Shown one piece after another: positions 29,986 to 38,317 of a DNA stretch of 64,000 nt (position 1 is the stretch's first letter; each line of letters opens with the position of its first letter). The position numbers were made by a program, and so were the translations under genes. The notes under the pieces were generated by a model. The model was not told where the DNA came from and ran no database searches. It was given only the letters and a program-made list of their open reading frames with translations. Source of the DNA: DASRDU01 sp035560235 (GTDB lineage: Bacteria; Acidobacteriota; Blastocatellia; RBC074); contig DATMAG010000107.1 in NCBI GenBank assembly GCA_035560235.1, positions 124,001 to 188,000 on the forward strand, read 5' to 3'.

Positions 29986-31266
29986 ATGATCACCTTCACT
30001 GAATCCACCTCTCGCACTTTTGATATCACACGCGGAGTGCAGCATTCGCGACTGCCGAATGGACTGACGGTGCTGACAAAGGAAATCCACCAGAAACCCG
30101 TCGTCTCTTCCATCATCTGGTATCGCGTCGGTTCGCGTAACGAAGAAGCCGGTCTGACAGGCCAGTCACATTTCCTTGAGCATATGCTTTTCAAGGGAAC
30201 AGACCGTCTGGCCAAGGGTGAAATTGACCTCATCACGCTGAAGCACGGCGGATCGAACAATGCCTTCACCGATACTGATTTCACGGCCTACTATTTCAAC
30301 TTCGCCTCTGACCGCTGGGAGGTTGCGCTGGAGATCGAAGCGAACCGGATGATCAATAACACCTTCGCGCCGGAGGAATTCGAATCCGAAAAGCAGGTTG
30401 TCGAGGAGGAGTTGCGCATCGGGCTGGACGGCCCGTGGGAACTGCTCGATCAGGAAGTCTGGGCCGCGGCTTATCGTCAGCATCCGTATCACAATCCGGT
30501 CATCGGCTGGCTCCAGGATCTGGAGCGCGCGACGCGCGACGAGATGGAAGCGTATTACCGGCAGTGGTATCACCCGCGCAATGCCGTGCTGGTGATCGCA
30601 GGTGACATTGAGACTGAAAAAACTCTGCAGCGGGTTCACGACCTGTTTGGTGAAATTCCGCCAGGTCCCGAGCCGAAACCGATGCTTCTGACTGAACAGC
30701 CACAGCGTGGTGAGCGGCGGGTAATCGTCAAAAAACAGACCGAAGTTGAGCGTCTGCAGATCGGTTATCACGCGCCTCAGATTGCGCATCCCGACGCTTA
30801 TGCGCTTCAGGTGCTTGATGCCATTCTCGGCACGGGCCGAACTTCGCGCCTGCATCAGCGACTCGAAGAGCGCGATCAGTCAGTCACGCATTATTCAGTC
30901 GACTATTATGACCGCATTGATCCAACGCTCTTTCTGGTGCGCGCTGAAGTCAGACCGGATCGGCAGACGGCTGATGTCGAGCGCGCAATTTACGAAGAGA
31001 TTGATCGCTGCCAGCAGTCGCCGGTGAGCGATGAAGAACTGGCCCGCGCGCGTCAGCTCATCAGAGCGCGTTTTATCCTGGGGAATGAACAGGCTTCGAG
31101 CCAGGCGATCACGCTTGGTTATTACGAAACGATTCATTCGTATGAGTACCTGTCCGGCTTTTTCGGAAAGCTGGATGCGGTCACGGCAGACGCTGTGCAG
31201 CGGGCCGCACAGCGTTACCTGACAGCTGACAATCGCACGGTCGGCTGGCTGGTAAATGGAGACTGA
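29986..31266 (+). CDS. M16-family zinc peptidase, catalytic subunit
   Basis: This insulinase/processing-peptidase relative has the inverted zinc motif HxxEH as His62-Phe-Leu-Glu65-His66, and a downstream Glu cluster near residue 140 (KQVVEEELR) at the right distance for the third ligand. Both halves of the clamshell are present (426 residues), the second with RLHQRLEERDQSVTHYSV. There is no signal peptide, so it is probably cytoplasmic or exported by other means. I used the ATG at 29986; a TTG at 29977 has a better-placed GGAAG site and would add three residues. The next gene encodes an M16 protein lacking the zinc motif, so the two likely form a heterodimer. Confidence 0.92.
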   Translation: MITFTESTSRTFDITRGVQHSRLPNGLTVLTKEIHQKPVVSSIIWYRVGSRNEEAGLTGQSHFLEHMLFKGTDRLAKGEIDLITLKHGGSNNAFTDTDFTAYYFNFASDRWEVALEIEANRMINNTFAPEEFESEKQVVEEELRIGLDGPWELLDQEVWAAAYRQHPYHNPVIGWLQDLERATRDEMEAYYRQWYHPRNAVLVIAGDIETEKTLQRVHDLFGEIPPGPEPKPMLLTEQPQRGERRVIVKKQTEVERLQIGYHAPQIAHPDAYALQVLDAILGTGRTSRLHQRLEERDQSVTHYSVDYYDRIDPTLFLVRAEVRPDRQTADVERAIYEEIDRCQQSPVSDEELARARQLIRARFILGNEQASSQAITLGYYETIHSYEYLSGFFGKLDAVTADAVQRAAQRYLTADNRTVGWLVNGD

Positions 31267-31289
31267 ACATCAGATTTGAAAGTTCTGCA

Positions 31290-32558
31290 ATGAAACTGAA
31301 TGTCGAGCGCATCGAACTGCCGAACGGGCTGATCGTGCTGCTCTCGGAAAATCGGGCGCTTCCGGCGGTTTCGATCAGCGCGGCAGTCAGAACCGGCGAG
31401 CGGTTCGTGAGTGATGAAAAGGCAGGTCTGGCTTCGCTGGCCGGGAAAATGCTGGACGAAGGCACGACTTCGCGCACGGCGCATCAGATTGCCAGCGCGA
31501 TTGAATCAGTCGGCGGCGCGTTGCAGACAACCGGTGGTTACGCGACGACCAGCGTCAGCGTCACCGCACTCAGCGGCGATCTTGATCAGGGGCTGGAACT
31601 GACGGCTGATCTGCTGCGCAATCCGCTCTTTCCAGAAGATCGCCTGCAACTCGAAGTCGGCAAACGGCTGGCTGAAATCGTGGCGCGTCAGGATGAGCCG
31701 CAGATCGTCGCCTCAGAAGCGTTCAATGAAATCATCTTCGCCGGAACTCCGCAGCATCGCCCGCTGATCGGCTATGAACAAACGGTCGCGAAGCTGACCC
31801 GCGCCGATCTGCTGGCGTATCACCAGCGTTTTTTTGTGCCGAACAATACGATCCTGGCTCTGGCCGGTGATTTCAGCGTGGCGCAGACTGCGCGCAGAAT
31901 TGAGCAGCTGTTTGCTGACTGGGAACCGACGCCGCAACTCTCACTGCCTGAGGTGCCACGCCCGCAGCGACAGCAGCCGGTGACGCGTTTCATTAACCGG
32001 GACAAGGAGCAGGTCAACATTTATCTGGGCCATCTCGGAATCGAACGCTCCCATCCTGATTATCACGCGCTTCGCGTGCTGGACACGATTCTTGGTGATT
32101 CGCCCGGTTTCACTTCACGGATTCCGCGCGTCCTGCGTGACGAGCAGGGGCTGGCTTACACGACTTACTGTCATCTGGCCCGCAGCGCGGGAATTGATCC
32201 GGGGCGGTTCGTTGCTTTCATCGGCACTTCACCTGAGAATCTGGAACAGGCTGTGTCGGGGCTGCGCCAGCAGATTGAATCCGTGGTTGTCGCGCCGCCG
32301 ACCACAGCGGAGGTTGAGACGGCCAGAGACTATCTGACCGGCAGCTTTGTTTTTGAATTTGAGACCAACGCGCAGATGGCATCCTTTATGATCAGCGCAG
32401 AGATTCACCAGCTGGGGTCCGATTACCCGCTGAGATTCCTCAGTGAAATCAGCCGCGTGACCGCCGATGAAGTGTGGCGCGTGGCACAGCAGCACATCGC
32501 CCCGGACAAACTGACACTGGTTGCCGTCGGGCCGGTTGAAGCGGAAGAAAACCAATGA
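31290..32558 (+). CDS. M16-family peptidase-like protein, non-catalytic partner
   Basis: The 422-residue protein has the M16 fold (LPNGLIVLLSENRALPAVSISAAVRTGE near the start; TYCHLARSAGIDPGRFVAFIGTSPENL in the second half). Where the active subunit has HFLEH, this one has the sequence LASLAGKMLDEG, so zinc ligands are missing. Such catalytically dead partners form the second half of dimers like mitochondrial processing peptidase alpha/beta and shape the substrate cleft. It starts 23 nt after the active subunit gene. Confidence 0.9.
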   Translation: MKLNVERIELPNGLIVLLSENRALPAVSISAAVRTGERFVSDEKAGLASLAGKMLDEGTTSRTAHQIASAIESVGGALQTTGGYATTSVSVTALSGDLDQGLELTADLLRNPLFPEDRLQLEVGKRLAEIVARQDEPQIVASEAFNEIIFAGTPQHRPLIGYEQTVAKLTRADLLAYHQRFFVPNNTILALAGDFSVAQTARRIEQLFADWEPTPQLSLPEVPRPQRQQPVTRFINRDKEQVNIYLGHLGIERSHPDYHALRVLDTILGDSPGFTSRIPRVLRDEQGLAYTTYCHLARSAGIDPGRFVAFIGTSPENLEQAVSGLRQQIESVVVAPPTTAEVETARDYLTGSFVFEFETNAQMASFMISAEIHQLGSDYPLRFLSEISRVTADEVWRVAQQHIAPDKLTLVAVGPVEAEENQ

Positions 32559-32561
32559 GGG

Positions 32562-34850
32562 ATGAGGGACGAAGTGAAAAGCTTCGTCCTCTCGCTTTTT
32601 ATGAGCCAGCAAATTACCAGCACTGAACAGACGACCCCGACCTCGCCGCAGAACCGCCTGAAAGTCGTCGTGGCGACTTCAGTCATGCTTTCATTCATTT
32701 CATTCTGGCGGGCGGCGGCAATTGTCCTCAACGATCTGGCCTCGACGGCCTATTACATCGGCGGCATCACTGAGGAAGCGATTGGCAAGGCCGCGCCCTG
32801 GTTTGTCCTCGCGGTGATTCTGTTTGCGACGGCGGTGCGCGCGGTTTATGTCGAAAGCTGCACGATGTTCGTGCGCGGCGGCGTGTACCGCGTCGTCAAG
32901 GAAGCGATGGGCGGGACGCTAGCCAAACTGGCCGTCTCGGCACTGATCTTCGACTACATTCTGACCGGGCCGATCTCAAGCGTTTCAGCCGGGCAGTACA
33001 TTGCCGGTCTGATCAATTCAACCCTGCAGCATTTCAGTGTCGGCCTTCAGTTGCCGGCCAACCTGACTTCGCAGGTGCTGGCGATTGCGGTTGTTTTTTA
33101 TTTCTGGCGGCTGAACATCATCGGGCTGCACGAATCATCGGAGCGGGCGCTGCGCATAATGCAGATCACCGGGATCATGGTTGTCGTCATCATCGTCTGG
33201 TGCGTGGCGACGCTGCTGGTCAGGCCTGGCCCCGTCAACTGGCCGCCGCTCCCACTGCCGTCAAATCTGCACTTTGAAGTCAGCCCGACAACAGGCCTGC
33301 ATCCGCTCGGCTGGCTGAAGGACACACCGCTGCCGTCAATCGGATTCATCGGCATTATGATCGCCTTCGGCCATTCGGTGCTGGCGATGAGCGGCGAGGA
33401 ATCGCTGGCCCAGGTGTCGCGTGAAATCGAGCATCCGAAACTGAAGAACCTGATTCGCGCCGCAGTGGTGATCTTCGTCTTCACGATCTGCTTCACGCCG
33501 GTTGTTTCGTTCTTTGCCGTGATGATTATTCCCGATGCGGTGCGGCAGCAGTATTCGGGCAATCTGCTTTCGGGACTGGCGATGAATGTGATCGGGCCGG
33601 AGTGGCTGAAGCTGCTCCTGCAGGCCTTTGTGGTGATCGTCGGCTTTCTGATCCTGTCCGGCGCGGTCAACACCGCGATTGTCGGCTCAAACGGCGTGCT
33701 CAACCGCGTTTCGGAAGACGGTGTGCTGACGAGCTGGTTTCGCGCGCCGCACCGAAAATACGGGACGACTTACCGCATCATCAATATGGTGGCCATCCTG
33801 CAGGTCATCATCATCATTCTCAGCCGGGGCAATGTGATCTGGCTCGGCGAGGCTTATGCGTTCGGCGTGATCTGGAGCTTCACTTTCATGACGACTTCAA
33901 TTGCGCTGCTGCGCTTCAAGCGTCCGGGGCCGCGGGAATGGAAGGTGCCGCTGAATTTCAGAATCGGCGGCGTTGAAATTCCGCTGGGCATTCTGATTGT
34001 GGCCCTGATCCTGCTGTCACTGGCGCTGACGAACCTGCTGACGAAGGAACTGGCAACGATTTCCGGCGCGGTCTTCACCGCCGCGTTCTTCATCGTCTTT
34101 ACCCTGTCGGAACGCGCGACCCGGCGCAGGCAGGCCAGTAATAATCTGGATCAGTTCAATCTGGTTTCGGAACAGACGGTCTCGCGCGATCTGCTCGATG
34201 TGCGGCCCGGCGGTGTGTGTGTGACGGCGCGCGATTACAACAGTCTGCATTACCTCAAAAAGGCGCTTGAAGAAGTCAACACCGACGAACAGGATGTGAT
34301 CGTCATGACCGTGCGCGTCATCAGGGGACCGGGCGTCGGGAATGAACAGGTCTACGAGGATGAGCTGTTCACTGATTATGAACAACTGCTCTTCACCAGG
34401 GCTGTCGCCATTGCCGAAAAGCTCGGCAAAAAGATCAAGCTGCTGGTTGTTCCGGCCAATGACGCATTTCAGGCCACGGTTCAGACGGCTATTCAACTGC
34501 AGTGCTCTACCCTCGTCGCGGGCGTCTCGACCAGGATGTCAGCCGATCAGCAGGCCAAACGCATCGGCGATGTCTGGGAATCTATTCAGGACGATAACAA
34601 GCGCAAGCTGCGCGTGCTGAAACTGATCTATTTTGACGGCACCGAACGCGTTTACGAACTGGGCGCGCATCGCCCGAAGATCACGCCGGAGGATGTCGAA
34701 CTGACGCACCGGTTGTGGCTTGACCTGGCGAAGGACAATCCGAATCTGCACCACAACCAGGTCGTCTCAGTCGCCCTGCGCCGGCTGTCCCGGGATCTGA
34801 ACAGTGGCGAACGCAACGAAATTATTTCTGAACTCAGGCAGCTGAAGTAA
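32562..34850 (+). CDS. APC-family permease with Usp-like cytoplasmic C-terminal domain
   Basis: The 762-residue protein has about 12 transmembrane helices over roughly residues 30-510 (amino acid/polyamine/organocation family, e.g. GGVYRVVKEAMGG and GEESLAQVSREIEHPKLKN). A soluble C-terminal domain of about 230 residues follows. Its pattern (SLHYLKKALEEVNTDEQDVIVMTVRV... LFTRAVAIAEKLGKKIKLLVVPAND) looks like a universal-stress-protein fold, as known in other APC carriers. The substrate is unknown. The start is unsure: ATG 32562, GTG 32574 (GAGG 6 nt upstream) or ATG 32601, the last lying right after a hairpin and T-run. Confidence 0.85.
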   Translation: MRDEVKSFVLSLFMSQQITSTEQTTPTSPQNRLKVVVATSVMLSFISFWRAAAIVLNDLASTAYYIGGITEEAIGKAAPWFVLAVILFATAVRAVYVESCTMFVRGGVYRVVKEAMGGTLAKLAVSALIFDYILTGPISSVSAGQYIAGLINSTLQHFSVGLQLPANLTSQVLAIAVVFYFWRLNIIGLHESSERALRIMQITGIMVVVIIVWCVATLLVRPGPVNWPPLPLPSNLHFEVSPTTGLHPLGWLKDTPLPSIGFIGIMIAFGHSVLAMSGEESLAQVSREIEHPKLKNLIRAAVVIFVFTICFTPVVSFFAVMIIPDAVRQQYSGNLLSGLAMNVIGPEWLKLLLQAFVVIVGFLILSGAVNTAIVGSNGVLNRVSEDGVLTSWFRAPHRKYGTTYRIINMVAILQVIIIILSRGNVIWLGEAYAFGVIWSFTFMTTSIALLRFKRPGPREWKVPLNFRIGGVEIPLGILIVALILLSLALTNLLTKELATISGAVFTAAFFIVFTLSERATRRRQASNNLDQFNLVSEQTVSRDLLDVRPGGVCVTARDYNSLHYLKKALEEVNTDEQDVIVMTVRVIRGPGVGNEQVYEDELFTDYEQLLFTRAVAIAEKLGKKIKLLVVPANDAFQATVQTAIQLQCSTLVAGVSTRMSADQQAKRIGDVWESIQDDNKRKLRVLKLIYFDGTERVYELGAHRPKITPEDVELTHRLWLDLAKDNPNLHHNQVVSVALRRLSRDLNSGERNEIISELRQLK
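32567..32600 (+). promoter_or_regulatory. Hairpin plus T5 at the M16/APC permease junction
   Basis: Arms GGACGAAG (32567-32574) and CTTCGTCC (32582-32589), a 7-nt loop, then CTCGCTTTTT ending right before the ATG at 32601. It could be a weak terminator or attenuator that sets the ratio of M16 peptidase to permease mRNA, or a structure blocking one start codon. Confidence 0.45.
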
Positions 34851-34911
34851 CAGGTTCGCCAGCGAATCTGCTGCGGCTGCTCAGATCATTGTTCTTACTC
34901 GGAGGTCATCA

Positions 34912-35154
34912 ATGTCTGAACTGAAAATGTATACGACAACCTGGTGCCCTGACTGCCGGAACGCCAGGGCGTGGCTCGACCGGCGCGGCATCGCTTATGA
35001 AGAGATCAACATCGAGACTTCGCCGGAGGCCGCAGAGTTCGTCAGGTCTGTCAATAACGGTAAGCGCAAAGTGCCAACTTTTGTCATTGGTTCGGAGGCC
35101 TTTCACAACAGTCCCTTCAGTGCGGCGGTGATGGAAGAGAAGTTCGGACGCTGA
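34912..35154 (+). CDS. Glutaredoxin-like thiol-disulfide protein (mycoredoxin type)
   Basis: The 80-residue protein has the thioredoxin-fold start LKMYTTTWCPDCRNARAWL with the redox pair Cys-Pro-Asp-Cys, the cis-Pro in KVPTFVIG and the closing FGR. CPDC-type glutaredoxins of this size include mycoredoxin-like and NrdH-like proteins. It should reduce mixed disulfides in the cytoplasm. GGAGG lies at ideal distance from the ATG. Confidence 0.9.
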   Translation: MSELKMYTTTWCPDCRNARAWLDRRGIAYEEINIETSPEAAEFVRSVNNGKRKVPTFVIGSEAFHNSPFSAAVMEEKFGR

Positions 35155-35501
35155 AACTGTGTGTTCAGCAATCGGCGGCTGGCGGTCGGCGGATCAGCAA
35201 CCCGGGTTTCCATTAATTGCTGATCGCCGCCCGTCGGCCATTAAACTCTGTGTTTTTTTCGTGATTTGCTTTTGTCGGAGTTACTCCCGGAGAGTGTGCC
35301 GCTTTTCGGCAGTGAAGCAGCCTGCACTTTCTCAGCCGCTCCTTCTGTCCTTTCTGCTTCCTTATTCTCACTCCTGATCCGGACACAAAACTCAGGCGAC
35401 AAAACCGTTCAGATTGACTGACTGACTGGCTCAGTGATTGCTCTGTCTTCTGATCCGTGCGGCGCAGGTGGCGCTGACAAAGACGGAGGCGGGCAGAATT
35501 T
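35155..35501. other. Intergenic stretch with a terminator-like hairpin
   Basis: No gene is visible. GATCAGCAA (about 35198-35206) pairs with TTGCTGATC (about 35217-35225), with further G/C pairing outside, and TTTTTTT follows at 35253-35259, so this is probably the glutaredoxin terminator. A short GACT tandem repeat lies near 35415-35430. Confidence 0.5.
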
Positions 35502-36641
35502 ATGACCTCAGTCCTGGAAAGTCTGGATCAAAGCGCGCGAGTAACGGCTCAGAGCCTGACTCCGGCTTCAGACCGTGAAACTGTGACAGCGGCGCAGACG
35601 GATGAACAGCCGCTGGCGCTCTTTCTCGGCGTCAACAACCGGGCGTGGTTTTTCACTTCGCGGCGGCTGCTGATTCTGAAGGGAACCAGGCGCCTGACTC
35701 GTCAGCTTGCCGGGTGTGGAATCGTTGACCTCACCAGCCCGCTCACTGCTCTTCAGCCGGAAGATGTGCTGCGCCAGACCAGCATCAGGCAGGAGATTCC
35801 GGTGGCTGAAATATCGTGGCTTGAGGCCGAGCGGATGTATCGCGCCGGGGCAGTCATTCTTTTCGCGCGTGGTCGCCGGTATGAACTGACGGTCGGCCTC
35901 AAACGCGCTGAGCTTGCGCCCTACGTCGAGACTCTGCGCCAGAGCTACGGCATTCCGCTCTCAGGCGCGGGCCAGGCCATGAAACATGACCTGAGAATGT
36001 GGGCCGGATTCTGTGTCGCTTCAGGTTCGCTGACCTTTCTGCTGAGCTTCGCTTATCCGGGCCTGCTCGAACCCGCCTGGGGGCTGGCAGTGGCAGTGAT
36101 CGGCGCGGGAGCCTGGTGTGTGCCGGAACCGGCGATGTTCATCATTCTGGGCTGCGGCATGGTATGGGCCGCGATGCTGAACCTGTTCGGGCTGAATTCA
36201 TCGCTGCTCAGCAGGGGGCATCTGCCGCTCGGAGTTCCGCTGCAGCTTTACTGGGCGCTGGCGCTCTTTGCGAAATATCAGAAGTTTCAGCACCTCTACG
36301 ATGTGGACAAGCCTGCGGCGGCACCGTTCGGCCTTTCGGTCAGCTCATTCTTCGGCTCGCTGCTCGCCGAAATGCCTCTGATGCCGCTGCTCTCGGTGTG
36401 CATTGCCGCCGCTGAAATCATTCTGCTGAGTCTGCGCTTCACTGCGCTCTGGCCGGCTTCAGCCGCGACGATGATTTCACGCGGGCACCTGCATCTGGCG
36501 ATGATCGGCACCGCCGTCGGGCTGGCCTCGCTTTATTCGCGCCGCAGGCAGCGCCGGGCGGCGATCACCGGCGTCACCATCAATGCCGTTATGGCGTGCG
36601 CCCTGATTATGCTGCTGATGACGAAATGGCATCAGCCCTGA
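35502..36641 (+). CDS. Membrane protein of unknown function with N-terminal PH-like domain
   Basis: I do not recognise the protein as a named family. Of 379 residues, the first 150 are soluble. The segment FLGVNNRAWFFTSRRLLILKGTRR and the following strands look like a bacterial PH-like fold: short strands with a W/F-F-T-x-R-R-L turn. About six transmembrane helices follow from near residue 168 (MWAGFCVASGSLTFLLSFAYPG, then WGLAVAVIGAGAWCV and so on), ending with a basic loop YSRRRQRRAAI and a last helix. It lies 76 nt before the response-regulator gene on the same strand, so a regulatory link is possible but unproven. Confidence 0.7.
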   Translation: MTSVLESLDQSARVTAQSLTPASDRETVTAAQTDEQPLALFLGVNNRAWFFTSRRLLILKGTRRLTRQLAGCGIVDLTSPLTALQPEDVLRQTSIRQEIPVAEISWLEAERMYRAGAVILFARGRRYELTVGLKRAELAPYVETLRQSYGIPLSGAGQAMKHDLRMWAGFCVASGSLTFLLSFAYPGLLEPAWGLAVAVIGAGAWCVPEPAMFIILGCGMVWAAMLNLFGLNSSLLSRGHLPLGVPLQLYWALALFAKYQKFQHLYDVDKPAAAPFGLSVSSFFGSLLAEMPLMPLLSVCIAAAEIILLSLRFTALWPASAATMISRGHLHLAMIGTAVGLASLYSRRRQRRAAITGVTINAVMACALIMLLMTKWHQP

Positions 36642-36717
36642 TTCAGCTCGTTCGTCAGGATTCGTGGCGCAGGCCCGGTCCGATGAATCGCGCTTCTCTT
36701 TTCAAAGGAGGATGGCC

Positions 36718-37428
36718 GTGCAAACAGATCGTACCGCTACCATTCTGATGGTCGAAGACGACGCAACGATCCGCTACCTCGTGGCTGAGTATTTTCGGCG
36801 CGTCGGCTATGAAGTGCTGGAGGCTCACGATGGCGAGGCCGGTTATCGCACCGGGCTGGAGAAGAAGGCCGATGTGATCATCCTCGACGTGATGATGCCG
36901 AAGATGGACGGGTTCGAAGTCTGCCGCAATCTGCGGCAACAGAACGTCAGCACTCCGATCATCTTTCTGACGCGCAAGGATGACGAACGCCACACCATCG
37001 CCGGGCTGGAAGGCGGAGCGGACGATTACCTGCCGAAGCCGTTCAGCCCGCGCGAGCTTGAAGCACGCGTCAAAAGCGTCATGCGTCGCAGCGGTATCAT
37101 CAGAACCGAGGACATCGCGCCCGGCAGGCTCGTGCGCGGCGCGCTGACGCTGGATCGTGATTCGTACAGCGTGATGATCGGAGAGAAGGCAGTCGAGATG
37201 ACGCCGATTGAATTCAGGATTCTCGAACTGCTGATGTCGCATCCCGGCAAGGCGTTCTCACGCGAAGCGCTGCTCGACCAGGTCTGGGGAACGTCATATG
37301 AAGGATATGAACGCAACATTGATCCGCACGTGATGCGACTGCGCTCAAAGATCGAACCCGACCCATCCAACCCGACCTATGTCCTGACAGTCTGGGGCGT
37401 CGGCTACAAGTTCAGCGACAAACTTTGA
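36718..37428 (+). CDS. OmpR/PhoB-type response regulator
   Basis: The receiver domain has acidic Glu13/Asp14/Asp15 (MVEDD), phospho-acceptor Asp57 (VIILDVMMPKMDGF) and Lys in DYLPKPFSP. The C-terminal winged helix (from about residue 130: VRGALTLDRDSYSV ... VWGTSYEGYERNIDPHVMRLRSKIEPDPSNP) binds DNA. I chose the GTG at 36718 (236 residues) because AGGAGG stands 7 nt upstream; the ATG at 36712 directly abuts that site and the ATG at 36664 gives an unrelated extension. No histidine kinase is adjacent; the orphan kinases at 20968 and 60217 are possible but not established partners. Confidence 0.93.
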   Translation: MQTDRTATILMVEDDATIRYLVAEYFRRVGYEVLEAHDGEAGYRTGLEKKADVIILDVMMPKMDGFEVCRNLRQQNVSTPIIFLTRKDDERHTIAGLEGGADDYLPKPFSPRELEARVKSVMRRSGIIRTEDIAPGRLVRGALTLDRDSYSVMIGEKAVEMTPIEFRILELLMSHPGKAFSREALLDQVWGTSYEGYERNIDPHVMRLRSKIEPDPSNPTYVLTVWGVGYKFSDKL

Positions 37429-37440
37429 GAAGTGATTAGT

Positions 37441-37516
37441 GGCTGGTGGTCAGTGGTTAGTGAAAGACACTGAAACTGGTCAAAAACGCTCTGCCACTAA
37501 CCACTGACTACTGACC
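37441..37516. repeat. Inverted repeat after the response regulator
   Basis: GTGGTCAGTGGTTAGTG (about 37446-37462) pairs with CACTAACCACTGACTAC (37495-37511) with one mismatch, and pairing extends imperfectly outwards. Probably a terminator or REP-like palindrome. Confidence 0.55.
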
Positions 37517-37577
37517 AGTAACTACCGTTGAATCCTCAGGCCCTGAATTCAGCGTGTTATCCACGAGGTAACCAGTT

Positions 37578-38258
37578 ATGTTCAGGCGCCTGCGCGATCC
37601 ACTGAAGCATTCCACTGCCGGATCGCTTTCCCTTTCAGCTTCGCTCAGATCTTTCCTCATCTGTTTCTGCACGCTCCTGATTTTCAGCGCCGCTTCACTG
37701 CCTGCCTTTGCCATCAGCCGTCACGTGAATCTGAATGAGCTGACGGCGGGCGCGGGGCGCATTGTTCACGGGCGCATCGCTGAAGTTCGCCGCGGCGTGC
37801 ATCCCGATTACAGCCACATCGCTGTAACTTTCGTGACGCTCGATGTCGTCGAAACGCTGAAGGGCGCGGCGGCGGGGCGCATCACCTTCATGCAGTTTGC
37901 AGGCGCCACGCAGGGCCAGGCTCACAACTATCACCTGCCGAAGTACATGGTCGGCGAAGAGGTCGTGCTGTTTCTCTATCCCGAAAGCCGCTACGGATTC
38001 ACCAGCCCGGTCGGTGAAGGTCAGGGCAAATTCCTGGTCAGCAACGACCTGCGCACCGGCAGACGCGCGCTGATGAATGAGCGCGGCAATCAACTGCTTT
38101 TCGAGCCGCTCAAAACCGAGAAGGCCATGTCGCGGCTGAAACTCAGCGCAGCCGAACGCACAATGATTGCGCAGTCAAACGGCGCGGCTGATTTCGACGC
38201 CTTCCGTTCGCTCGTGCGCAAACTGGCGGCAGGCGGCGCGGCAGTAAATGACAACTGA
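37578..38258 (+). CDS. Exported protein of unknown function
   Basis: The 226-residue protein has an N-terminal membrane/signal segment (SFLICFCTLLIFSAASLPAFA, residues about 25-46, cleavage near AFA). The mature part is rich in beta-strands: LTAGAGRIVHGRIAEVRRG, HIAVTFVTLDVVETLKGAAAGRITFMQF and YMVGEEVVLFLYPESRYGFTSPVGEGQGKF. This pattern is seen in a group of secreted proteins that often precede matrixin-type peptidases. The matrixin-like gene follows 59 nt downstream, so the two are probably linked. No enzymatic motif is seen. GAGG precedes the ATG. Confidence 0.7.
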   Translation: MFRRLRDPLKHSTAGSLSLSASLRSFLICFCTLLIFSAASLPAFAISRHVNLNELTAGAGRIVHGRIAEVRRGVHPDYSHIAVTFVTLDVVETLKGAAAGRITFMQFAGATQGQAHNYHLPKYMVGEEVVLFLYPESRYGFTSPVGEGQGKFLVSNDLRTGRRALMNERGNQLLFEPLKTEKAMSRLKLSAAERTMIAQSNGAADFDAFRSLVRKLAAGGAAVNDN

Positions 38259-38317
38259 TTGCCGCAGCTTTCACGACCTTCGGCTCACCGAAAACATACT
38301 TACCGGAGAAGCTTGAT

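Noticed and set aside
35412..35432. GACT tandem repeat as a CRISPR or microsatellite
   Set aside because: Only a few copies of 4 nt, with no spacer structure.
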